Origin: Candidatus Alcyoniella australis
Lineage (GTDB): Bacteria > Lernaellota > Lernaellaia > JAVCCG01 > Alcyoniellaceae
Length of the DNA: 26,181 nucleotides
Direction: 5' to 3'
Assembly (NCBI GenBank): GCA_030765605.1
Contig: JAVCCG010000039.1
Coordinates: 1 to 26,181 of the forward strand
Below the pieces are notes generated by a model, which saw only the letters and a program-made list of their open reading frames with translations, was not told the origin of the DNA and did no database searches. A program made the translations under genes and the position numbers. Shown here piece by piece: positions 8,096 through 14,970 of the stretch (position 1 is the first letter of the stretch; every line of letters begins with the position of its first letter).

Positions 8096-10051
8096 CTAGT
8101 TGTCCTCGGTGAACTCGGCGTCGATCACGTCGTCGTCCGCTTCGGATCCAGCGCCCGCGTCGGACCCGGCGCCCGCGTCGGTCTGCGGTCCCGGCCCGGC
8201 GCTGCCGCCGGCGAATCCGCCCGGGCCCGCATCGGCCGCTGCGGCCTGTGCTCCGGCCTTTTGGTACATCGCCTCGGCGATTTTATGGCTGGCCTGGGTC
8301 AGGGTCTGCATCGCGGATTGCATCTGCTCGGTGTCGCCGGACTCCAGCGCCTCTTTGGACTGCGTAAGCGCGGTCTCGATGTTGCCGATGTCCTCGGCCT
8401 CGAGGCTCTCGCGGTTCTCGTTGAGCGTCTTCTCGGTGGTGTAGACCAAGGCGTCGAGCTGGTTGCGAGCCTCGACCTGGGCGCGCTTGGCCTCGTCGTC
8501 CTTGGACGAGCTCTGGGCGTCTTTGACCATGCCGTCGACCTCGTCCTTGGACAGGCCCGAGCTGGCGGTGATCGTAATCTTCTGCTCCTTGCCCGTGGCG
8601 CGGTCCTTGGCCGAGACCGAGACGATGCCGTTGGCGTCGATGTCGAATGTGACCTCGATCTGCGGTACGCCGCGCGGCGCCGCCGGGATGCCCACCAACT
8701 GGAAACGGCCCAGTGTGCGGTTGTCGGTCGCCATGGCGCGCTCGCCCTGCAGCACGTGGATCTCGACCGAGGTTTGGCTGTCGGCCGCGGTGCTGAAGAC
8801 CTCGGATTTCTTGACCGGGATCGTGGTGTTGCGTTCGATTAGCTGGGTCAACACGCCGCCGAGGGTCTCGATGCCCAGGCTCAGCGGGGTCACGTCGAGC
8901 AACAGCACGTCGGTCACGTCGCCGGAGAGCACTCCGCCCTGAATCGCGGCGCCCACGGCCACGACCTCGTCGGGATTGACGCCCTTGTGCGGCTTCTTGC
9001 CGAACAGCTCCTCGACCATCTGCTGGACTTTGGGGATGCGCGTGCTGCCGCCCACGAGCACGACCTCGTCGATCTCACCCGGCTGCATCTTGGCATCGGC
9101 CATCGCCTTGCGGCACGGGTCGAGTGTCTTCTCCAGCACGTCGGCTACCAGCGCCTCGAATTTGGCGCGGGTCAGGTTGAGCACCAGATGCTTGGGGCCC
9201 GCGGCGTCGGCTGTAACGAACGGCAGGTTGATCTCGGTCTCCTTGGCGGTGCTCAGCTCGATCTTGGCCTTCTCGGCCGCCTCTTTGAGCCGCTGCAGCG
9301 CCATCTTGTCGGCGCCCAGGGCGATCCCCTGGTCTTTCTTGAACTCATTGATCAGCCAATCGATGATTCGTTGGTCGATGTTGTCGCCGCCCAGATGGGT
9401 ATCGCCGTTGGTCGACTTGACCTCCACGACCTTGTCGCCCACCTCGAGAATCGAGATATCGAAGGTGCCGCCGCCGAAGTCGAAGACCGCGATCTTTTCC
9501 TCGGTCTTCTTGTCCAGGCCGTAGCTCAGGGCCGCGGCCGTCGGCTCGTTGATGATTCGGCGCACGTTGAGCCCGGCGATCTGACCCGCGTCCTTGGTCG
9601 CCTGGCGCTGGCTGTCGTTGAAATACGCCGGCACGGTGATTACCGCGTCGGTGACGGTCGCGCCCAGGTAGTCCTCAGCCGATTTCTTGAGCTTCTGCAA
9701 GATCATCGCCGAGATCTCGGGCGGCGAAAACTGTTTGCCCTTGATCTCGATCCGCGCGTCTCCGGCAGGACCGGCAACCACCTTGTAAGGCACGATTGCG
9801 ATCTCTTCGGGAACCTCGTTGAGGCGCCGTCCCATGAAACGCTTGATCGAATAGACCGTATTTTCGGGGTTACTCACGGCCTGACGCTTGGCCACCTGGC
9901 CGACCAGATGGTCGCCGTCCTTGGTAAACGCCACCACCGACGGGGTAGTTCGGCCACCCTCCTCGTTGGTGATTACCTTGGACTCTCCACCCTCCATTAC
10001 CGCGACCACGCTGTTGGTGGTACCCAGGTCGATGCCGATTATCTTACCCAT
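8096..10051 (-). CDS. dnaK: Hsp70 chaperone DnaK
   Basis: The protein has 651 residues, the usual DnaK length. The N-terminal ATPase domain opens with [20 protein letters not shown] and contains [32 protein letters not shown] and [15 protein letters not shown]. The substrate-binding domain starts near [14 protein letters not shown] (about 392). The helical lid is followed by a Gly/Ala/Asp-rich tail ending [12 protein letters not shown], typical of bacterial DnaK. ATG follows AAGGAG. It leads a - strand cluster with its J-protein, GrpE, DUF1844 and Deg partners. No CIRCE element was found upstream. Confidence 0.98.
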   Translation of the reverse strand: MGKIIGIDLGTTNSVVAVMEGGESKVITNEEGGRTTPSVVAFTKDGDHLVGQVAKRQAVSNPENTVYSIKRFMGRRLNEVPEEIAIVPYKVVAGPAGDARIEIKGKQFSPPEISAMILQKLKKSAEDYLGATVTDAVITVPAYFNDSQRQATKDAGQIAGLNVRRIINEPTAAALSYGLDKKTEEKIAVFDFGGGTFDISILEVGDKVVEVKSTNGDTHLGGDNIDQRIIDWLINEFKKDQGIALGADKMALQRLKEAAEKAKIELSTAKETEINLPFVTADAAGPKHLVLNLTRAKFEALVADVLEKTLDPCRKAMADAKMQPGEIDEVVLVGGSTRIPKVQQMVEELFGKKPHKGVNPDEVVAVGAAIQGGVLSGDVTDVLLLDVTPLSLGIETLGGVLTQLIERNTTIPVKKSEVFSTAADSQTSVEIHVLQGERAMATDNRTLGRFQLVGIPAAPRGVPQIEVTFDIDANGIVSVSAKDRATGKEQKITITASSGLSKDEVDGMVKDAQSSSKDDEAKRAQVEARNQLDALVYTTEKTLNENRESLEAEDIGNIETALTQSKEALESGDTEQMQSAMQTLTQASHKIAEAMYQKAGAQAAAADAGPGGFAGGSAGPGPQTDAGAGSDAGAGSEADDDVIDAEFTEDN

Positions 10052-10082
10052 TGCCTAAATCTCCTTTGCTATGCAACTTCAA

Positions 10083-10098
10083 GGACTTATAAAAGTCC
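10083..10098. other. hairpin in the dnaK leader
   Basis: GGACTT, loop ATAA, AAGTCC form a perfect 6-bp stem lying 32 bp upstream of the dnaK ATG, inside the predicted 5' untranslated region. It could be a thermosensitive or operator-like element. It does not match CIRCE or another named motif. Confidence 0.4.
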
Positions 10099-10126
10099 GT
10101 TATTTTTAGCCTCATGTTTCATTTGG

Positions 10127-10155
10127 AACTTAACCACCCGATGGAGTCCTGTCAA
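10127..10155 (-). promoter_or_regulatory. predicted dnaK promoter
   Basis: On the - strand TTGACA (10155-10150), a 17-bp spacer and TAAGTT (10132-10127) precede a leader of about 70 nt. The -35 is perfect and the -10 moderate. No sigma-32-like CCCCAT box is seen. Confidence 0.5.
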
Positions 10156-10172
10156 CTGCAAGACCTCGATAA

Positions 10173-10201
10173 TTGACCGAAATTCAAGCTCGCCCTATAC
10201 T
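10173..10201 (+). promoter_or_regulatory. predicted promoter for the amidohydrolase gene, leaderless layout
   Basis: TTGACC at 10173-10178, a 17-bp spacer and TATACT at 10196-10201. Only 7 nt separate the -10 box from the ATG at 10209, so transcription should begin at or next to the start codon. No Shine-Dalgarno sequence is present. The in-frame TTG at 10173 is the -35 box itself and so is unlikely to be a start. Confidence 0.65.
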
Positions 10202-10208
10202 CTACAAC

Positions 10209-11210
10209 ATGTTGTTTTCACGCGGTTCGCTATTGGCATTGGTTGCGCTGCTGCCGGCCGTTGCCGCGCTGTTGTTGTGCGGATGTCGCGCAAGCGAGCA
10301 GCAGCCCAGCGACCTGCGCTACGCCGGGCCGATTGTCGACACCCACGATCACCTGCAAGGGCTTGAATTTTTGCAGGATACCTTCAATGCCATGGATGCG
10401 CACCAGATCCGCAGCATCTGGCTGATGGGCCGCGGCGAGTCGCGCTATCGCAACAGCGACACGCCCGGATTGGCCACCCTTGAGGGCAACAACGATCTGA
10501 TCCTCTCATTGGCGCGCAAATACCCCGAGCGCATCAAGGCTTTTCCGCGCATCAGACCCCTGAAACACGAGAATCCCAATGCTGCGGTCGACGAGCTGAT
10601 CGAGCGCGGCGCAGCAGGAATTAAACTCCATTTCGGCTCCAAACCACCGTCGAGCAGCAGGCCCAAGGCAGCTGACGAGCCATACATGGCGCTTTATAAA
10701 CACTGTGAGATCAACGACATACTATTGATGATCCACCTGGAGGAGCAGGCCCAGCCCGGTCAGATCGAGGCGATTGCCGCGGCCTGTCCCAACCTGCGGC
10801 TGATCATCTGCCATCTGGGACATGCGCCGCAGAACCCGGAACTATGGCACGGCCTGCTCGCGCGCCATCCCAATCTTTACACGGACTTCAGCTTCGGCTT
10901 TGAAAAGACCTACGCGGATCGCGCGGTCAAGCTTAGCCAGCACGCCGCGCGCTGGCGCGAGGTGGTCTTGGCCCACCCCGATCAGTTCCTTTATGGGACC
11001 GACATGGTGATCGGCCCGCGGGGCGTGCGATCGCGCCAATGGATCGAGGGGCGGTTCCGCGCCTATCGCAACTTATTGGAACTCAGTAAGTTTCACGATA
11101 CGCTGGTCAGCGAGAAGCGCACCTACGAGCTGGACCTGGTCGGATTGAACCTGCCCCAGGACGTGCTGCGCAAGATCTATTGGGATAATCCGCACAAACT
11201 TATCCCCTAG
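10209..11210 (+). CDS. amidohydrolase-2-like metal-dependent hydrolase, lipoprotein
   Basis: From ATG 10209 the protein has 333 residues. A hydrophobic signal segment (6-23) ends in LCGC, with Cys26 as likely lipidation site. The metal-ligand motif His46-x-His48 lies in VDTHDHLQG. GIKLHFG, LLMIHLEE, LIICHLGHAP and FLYGTDMV then supply the later His and Asp positions expected of a TIM-barrel amidohydrolase (PF04909-like). It probably hydrolyses or decarboxylates a small substrate in the envelope; the substrate is unknown. It is divergent from dnaK and convergent with the J-fusion gene. The frame extends upstream to TTG 10173, but the promoter position argues against that start. Confidence 0.85.
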   Translation: MLFSRGSLLALVALLPAVAALLLCGCRASEQQPSDLRYAGPIVDTHDHLQGLEFLQDTFNAMDAHQIRSIWLMGRGESRYRNSDTPGLATLEGNNDLILSLARKYPERIKAFPRIRPLKHENPNAAVDELIERGAAGIKLHFGSKPPSSSRPKAADEPYMALYKHCEINDILLMIHLEEQAQPGQIEAIAAACPNLRLIICHLGHAPQNPELWHGLLARHPNLYTDFSFGFEKTYADRAVKLSQHAARWREVVLAHPDQFLYGTDMVIGPRGVRSRQWIEGRFRAYRNLLELSKFHDTLVSEKRTYELDLVGLNLPQDVLRKIYWDNPHKLIP

Positions 11211-11211
11211 G

Positions 11212-11456
11212 GCACCTTTGAGGTACCTGCAAAACTCGCGAACGGACCATAATCATTGCCCAACGATGATATCCGCGACGGAAGATTGTGGAGGTTTGCC
11301 TAGGGTACGTGCAAAACTCGCGAGCGGACCATAATCATTGTCCAACGATGATATCCGCGACGGAAGATTGTGGAGATTTGCCTGGGGTGCCTGAAAACTC
11401 GCATAGTTCGCTGGTCGTAATCCAACGACCCTCTCCGCGACGAAAGATTGGGGAGG
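11212..11456 (+). repeat. tandem array of three intergenic repeat units
   Basis: Boxes lie at 11231-11240, 11313-11322 and 11394-11403 (last base changed), giving periods of 82 and 81 bp. Units 1 and 2 are almost identical. Unit 3 instead resembles copies 6 and 7, with TAGTNCGCTGGT and a GGTCGT/ACGACC stem. Unit 1 begins with the hairpin GGCACCT/AGGTACC; later units have largely lost it. Each unit contains CCGCGACG followed by GAAGATTG or AAAGATTG. The array fills the whole gap between convergent genes. Confidence 0.85.
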
Positions 11457-13841
11457 TTACCCCTCTGAATCGTCGGTCGGCGACTGCGGCATCTGGAAAT
11501 CCTCGGGCTTCCAATAATCGAGCATCTCCATCTCGCGGCGCGCCTCGAGGCTGCGCGGGTTGCGATCAAGCGCCTGCGCCATCATCTGGGCCGCGGCCTG
11601 GAGCTTGCCCTGGACCTTGAGCATCTTGCCCAGGAACAGGCAGGTCAACTCCGACTTGGGGTTCAGATCGTTGGCCAACGACAGCTCCTGCTTGGCCCGC
11701 TTGACCCGCTCTTTCTCCTCGAGACCGCGGTCGTTGAACAACGCCCATCCGAGGTAGGCGTGATACTCGGCCTCGTTGGGGAACAGCTCCAACGCCTTGC
11801 CCAGGGCCTCGATCGCCATCCGGAATTCGCCGAGCTTGAGCGCCTCGATCGCGCGTTTGAACGAGCTCTCGGCGACCAGGGTGGCCGCCTGCTTGCGTTT
11901 GCTCTCCTGGAGCCGCGCGATCAGCTCGCGGTCGTACTGATCGCGTTGCTTAGGATCGCCCAGCACCAGGAACGCCGCCTCGATGCGCTGGGTAATCGCC
12001 TCGATCTTTTCGATCAACTCCGGTTCGGTGATCTTGCCCAGGCGCTTGACGCTGAAGCGGCGCCGCATGCGGCTGTAGCTGCGTTCGATCCTCTCCAGCG
12101 TGTCGTTCTGACTTAGGCCGAGCAGTTCGTAATGGTTGACGTGCTCCAGAGTGAGGAACTTGGCGGTAATCGTCTTGGACAGCGTCTGAGCCTCGTCCGT
12201 GCGCGCTGCGCCCTTGGGCTCATCCGACGGGGGTTTAATCTCGGTCGCTTCGGCCGGGCCGACGAACCGCTCGTCAGCCGGCGGCTGCTGGTCCGCGGGC
12301 TGATCAATATCATGCTGGGCCTTGGCGATCCGTTCGCGAAGCTGCGGGTCCTGTTCCGGCGGCGCGGGTCGTTGCTCGGGCTGATCGCCGTCAGCCGGCT
12401 CCTGGGCCGATCTGAACTCGATCGGCGGGTGCTGCTTGGCCTTAAGCCTGATCTTCTCGATCAACGCGGTCGACATGTCCGCGGCGGCGCTGTCGGCCAG
12501 GCCGTCGAGGCTGCTGTAGTAGGTGTTCAGCAGCGATTTCGAGGCCGCCTGCTCCAGGCGTTCGAGCTGTTCGCGTCCCTGATCATCGACCGGCTTGAGC
12601 ACGGCCAGCGAAAGCAACCAGAACATCATCTGCAGGCTGCAGGTCAGCTCCAGCGGACTGGTAAAGACGATCTGCTCGACCGTTCGCGCGCCGTCATACA
12701 ACTTGACGAACTCGCGCTCGAGTGCGCCCAGCGACAGCGACCCGATCGGTTGCAGCGCGTTCTTGTCGATCTCGAAGCGCGCCGTCTGGACTTTATCGAA
12801 CAACGCTTTGAGATTAACGGGCTGATAGCTGCGCTCAATCCCCTTGCGGATCAAGCTCGGCGTGTCCAGGGCGAACGCAGTGTAGCGCTCGCGGCTGACC
12901 TTGCCCGGCTGCTTGAAGTAGCCGCCGGAGAACCAAGAGAACAGCGACAGCGCCTTTTCCCAGGCCTGAAGCCGCAACGCCTCCATCAACTGCAGCGGAG
13001 AAATCACGCCCATCTCGATCAGCGCGCCGCCCTGGCGCGTGGCGTAGGTGTGCATGTTGGCGATGGAGATCAAGCAGTCGCGCTCGGAGATGATCCCCTC
13101 GCGTACCAGGATCTGGCCCAGGCTCTCGCTGCGCTCCTGGGAATCAACGTAGACGATGCTGCCGTTGATCCAGATGGTTTTCTTGATCTTCTTGTTGTGG
13201 TTGAAGGTCACCTGGCCGTGGAACCCGCTCAGGTAGAGGTCGGAGAACAACTCGGGCATGCCCACGTCCTCGAACAGCCCCTTATCCGGGACCTGCGGCC
13301 GTCGCTTTTCGCGCCGTCCGCCGCTGGGCAAAGGAGGATTCCACAGGACGCGGCCCTCGTCCCCGTTGGGACCGATGTGCGTGAAACCGCTCGTGGGCAG
13401 GGGTTGCCGATCTCCATCCTGGCGTGTGTGCGCGGGCCCGCAGGTGCGCAAGGCCTCGAGCAACGGGTCGCGTCCATCGAGGATTACTCGTTCGATCTCA
13501 TGGCTCAGCTCGCGCTGCTTCAGCGGACGGCGCAGCACAATGTCGGCCTGCAACGGCTTGAGCTGCTCGTCGCTGATCTCTTTGGAGGCCAGAATCGCCA
13601 GGGGCGCCACCGCTCCCACCGCGTCCTGCCGGATCATCCGGGCCAGCTCCAGCAGCTGGGGCTCACGGGGCAGAGCATCGATCAACACCAAATCCGGCGG
13701 CGCCTGGGCGAAGCGTTCCCAGGCCGACGTGTGATCGTGCGCCAAGGTCACCGAATGTCCCATTGAGCCCAGAAACTCGGCAAGCTGCTTCCCGGTCTCT
13801 TTGCCAACGGTTACCAGCAGTATCTGTCCGCGAATGCCCAC
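11457..13841 (-). CDS. degenerate receiver - DUF4388 - J-like domain - TPR fusion protein
   Basis: The protein has 794 residues and starts at GTG. The receiver-like domain (about 5-120) keeps a possible phospho-Asp55 in DLVLIDALP. The usual acidic pair is replaced (ILLVTVGKE) and the C-terminal Lys is Arg in LRRPLK, so phosphorylation is doubtful. A DUF4388/PATAN-like region (about 190-310) contains LYLSGFHGQVTFNHNKKIKK and a GQILVREGII helix. A Pro/Glu-rich linker (about 475-550) leads to a J-like domain (567-640; NHYELLGLSQ, then FLVLGDPKQRDQYDREL) that lacks HPD. TPR-like helices run about 660-770. Such fusions occur in deltaproteobacteria, where DUF4388 proteins are linked to signalling and motility. 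Role here unknown. Confidence 0.85.
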   Translation of the reverse strand: MGIRGQILLVTVGKETGKQLAEFLGSMGHSVTLAHDHTSAWERFAQAPPDLVLIDALPREPQLLELARMIRQDAVGAVAPLAILASKEISDEQLKPLQADIVLRRPLKQRELSHEIERVILDGRDPLLEALRTCGPAHTRQDGDRQPLPTSGFTHIGPNGDEGRVLWNPPLPSGGRREKRRPQVPDKGLFEDVGMPELFSDLYLSGFHGQVTFNHNKKIKKTIWINGSIVYVDSQERSESLGQILVREGIISERDCLISIANMHTYATRQGGALIEMGVISPLQLMEALRLQAWEKALSLFSWFSGGYFKQPGKVSRERYTAFALDTPSLIRKGIERSYQPVNLKALFDKVQTARFEIDKNALQPIGSLSLGALEREFVKLYDGARTVEQIVFTSPLELTCSLQMMFWLLSLAVLKPVDDQGREQLERLEQAASKSLLNTYYSSLDGLADSAAADMSTALIEKIRLKAKQHPPIEFRSAQEPADGDQPEQRPAPPEQDPQLRERIAKAQHDIDQPADQQPPADERFVGPAEATEIKPPSDEPKGAARTDEAQTLSKTITAKFLTLEHVNHYELLGLSQNDTLERIERSYSRMRRRFSVKRLGKITEPELIEKIEAITQRIEAAFLVLGDPKQRDQYDRELIARLQESKRKQAATLVAESSFKRAIEALKLGEFRMAIEALGKALELFPNEAEYHAYLGWALFNDRGLEEKERVKRAKQELSLANDLNPKSELTCLFLGKMLKVQGKLQAAAQMMAQALDRNPRSLEARREMEMLDYWKPEDFQMPQSPTDDSEG

Positions 13842-13937
13842 GTTTACACTTCCGGGTTATTGGTAAAAAACAATGTTCTAGATCGCCTTACAAAAGATGA
13901 AGATATAGAAGTACAGCCTCGTTCGTCAACGCGGGCG

Positions 13938-14096
13938 GCTATGAGGCGCAGCAAAACTCGCGGCCGTTCCCGGCTCGTAAAACAACGAGGCTTGCCGCGA
14001 CGTAAAACAAATCGTAGGCCAACACAGCTTGGAGCTGTAGCAAAACTCGCGGCCGTTCCCGGCTCGTAAAGCAACGAGGCTTGCCGCGACGCAAAA
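13938..14096 (+). repeat. tandem intergenic repeat copies 11 and 12
   Basis: Boxes AAAACTCGCG lie at 13953-13962 and 14042-14051, an 89-bp period. Both are followed by GGCCGTTCCC, a CTCGT/ACGAG hairpin and CCGCGACG, nearly identical between copies. The first hairpin of copy 12 is ACAGCT-TGG-AGCTGT (about 14024-14038). That of copy 11 is imperfect (GCGGCT/AGGCGC). Confidence 0.82.
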
Positions 14097-14130
14097 TCTT
14101 ATTTTCCGGCTGGCATACAGATATTACGCT

Positions 14131-14159
14131 TTGCCGGAGCTAGAATCTGCTATTAGTAT
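14131..14159 (+). promoter_or_regulatory. predicted promoter of the poly-Asp lipoprotein gene
   Basis: TTGCCG at 14131-14136, a 17-bp spacer and TAGTAT at 14154-14159. A strong AGGAGG lies just before the ATG at 14194, giving a leader of about 28 nt. Confidence 0.5.
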
Positions 14160-14193
14160 TGTGCAATTCAACAACTACTTCTAGGAGGAAGGT

Positions 14194-14850
14194 ATGCAGC
14201 GTTCAATTTGGATTATCTGTCTGCTGACCGTTTTGGCGATTGTCATGGGCTCAATGGCCCTGGTCGCCTGCGACAGCGGCGGCGACGACGACGACGATGA
14301 CGACGACGACGACGACGACGACGATACTGGCGATGACGATATCGAAGACGTGCCCGACGGCGTTAACGATTTCCTGGACAGCGAGGACATTCAGGCCCTG
14401 ATCGACGCGGGCATGGACGTCTACCCGGGCGATAATCCGCCCACGGTCGATGGAACCTACGCCTTGGATTCGCTGTACATCATCTACGACGACCTGGAAC
14501 AGTATAACGCGATTGGGTACTACGAGATCACCTTCTCCAACCAGACGGCTGCCGGTGAGATCGAGGTCAACTTCGCGGGCTCGGGCGACACCGGCGGCGG
14601 AGTGGGCGCATACATCTCCGGCGACAACGGCTGCTTCACGGTCTACGACGACGTGACCGGCTACACCGAGGCCGACGCTTGCAACTACGAGATGCCGATG
14701 CTCTTCTCCGGTTGCCTGGTCACCAGCGGAATCGAGGACTTCGTGCTCGGCCTGATCATGAAGGAGCGCGAGGGCGATTGCTCGTACACCATCGAGGTCG
14801 GCCACAAGCGGATCATCGAAGAGACCGACGGCATGGCTTCCGCGATCTAA
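14194..14850 (+). CDS. poly-aspartate-linker lipoprotein of unknown function
   Basis: The protein has 218 residues. A signal peptide (1-25) ends in LVAC, with Cys26 as the lipidated residue. Residues 31-44 are 14 consecutive aspartates, followed by more Asp/Glu to about 51; this is probably an extended linker lifting the domain off the membrane. The folded part (about 55-218) is rich in Tyr, Gly and acidic residues (YALDSLYIIYDDLEQY, YYEITFSN) and contains four cysteines that could form disulfides. No family was recognised. It has its own promoter, an AGGAGG ribosome site and a strong terminator, so it is probably monocistronic. Confidence 0.85.
   Translation: MQRSIWIICLLTVLAIVMGSMALVACDSGGDDDDDDDDDDDDDDTGDDDIEDVPDGVNDFLDSEDIQALIDAGMDVYPGDNPPTVDGTYALDSLYIIYDDLEQYNAIGYYEITFSNQTAAGEIEVNFAGSGDTGGGVGAYISGDNGCFTVYDDVTGYTEADACNYEMPMLFSGCLVTSGIEDFVLGLIMKEREGDCSYTIEVGHKRIIEETDGMASAI
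14284..14325 (+). repeat. in-frame GAC microsatellite encoding 14 Asp
   Basis: Fourteen aspartate codons in a row, twelve GAC and two GAT. The two GAT codons interrupt the run into blocks of four and eight GAC. Confidence 0.9.
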
Positions 14851-14874
14851 ATCAATTTCCTGACCGACGATTGC

Positions 14875-14907
14875 AGCCCCACGGAGACCTTCCGTGGGGC
14901 TGTTTTT
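14875..14907 (+). terminator. rho-independent terminator after the poly-Asp lipoprotein gene
   Basis: AGCCCCACGG (14875-14884) pairs perfectly with CCGTGGGGCT (14892-14901) across a 7-nt loop and is followed by GTTTTT. Confidence 0.92.
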
Positions 14908-14941
14908 CATGGTGCGCGATCTTCGCTCAGGCGCGCAATGA

Positions 14942-14970
14942 TTGACTTATCTTAAGGAAAACCATACGAT
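14942..14970 (+). promoter_or_regulatory. predicted promoter of the M23 peptidase gene
   Basis: TTGACT at 14942-14947, a 17-bp spacer and TACGAT at 14965-14970. Transcription would start near 14977, just downstream of the in-frame TTG at 14971, which bears on the start choice of the next gene. Confidence 0.55.

Larger units (their letters stand above)
13842..14193. other. 352-bp gap between divergent genes, holding two repeats and a promoter
   Basis: The left part (13842-13937) is AT-richer and must hold the promoter of the J-fusion gene; no clear -35/-10 pair was found there. Two repeat copies follow, then the promoter and ribosome site of the poly-Asp lipoprotein gene. Short open frames crossing this stretch lie in the repeats and are not believed. 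Confidence 0.7.

Noticed and set aside
10052-10172. CIRCE or sigma-32 heat-shock control of dnaK
   Set aside because: Neither the TTAGCACTC/GAGTGCTAA inverted repeat nor a CCCCAT-type -10 box is present; only an ordinary TTGACA-N17-TAAGTT pair and a different 6-bp hairpin are seen.
11212-11456. CRISPR array
   Set aside because: The 81-82 bp period is repeated over its whole length, so there are no unique spacers, and no cas gene is nearby.
12132-13766. Long + strand open frame (544 codons) opposite the receiver-DUF4388-J fusion
   Set aside because: It is the antisense shadow of a gene with recognisable domains; composition is the typical Leu/Arg/Gln-rich shadow and no ribosome site was found.
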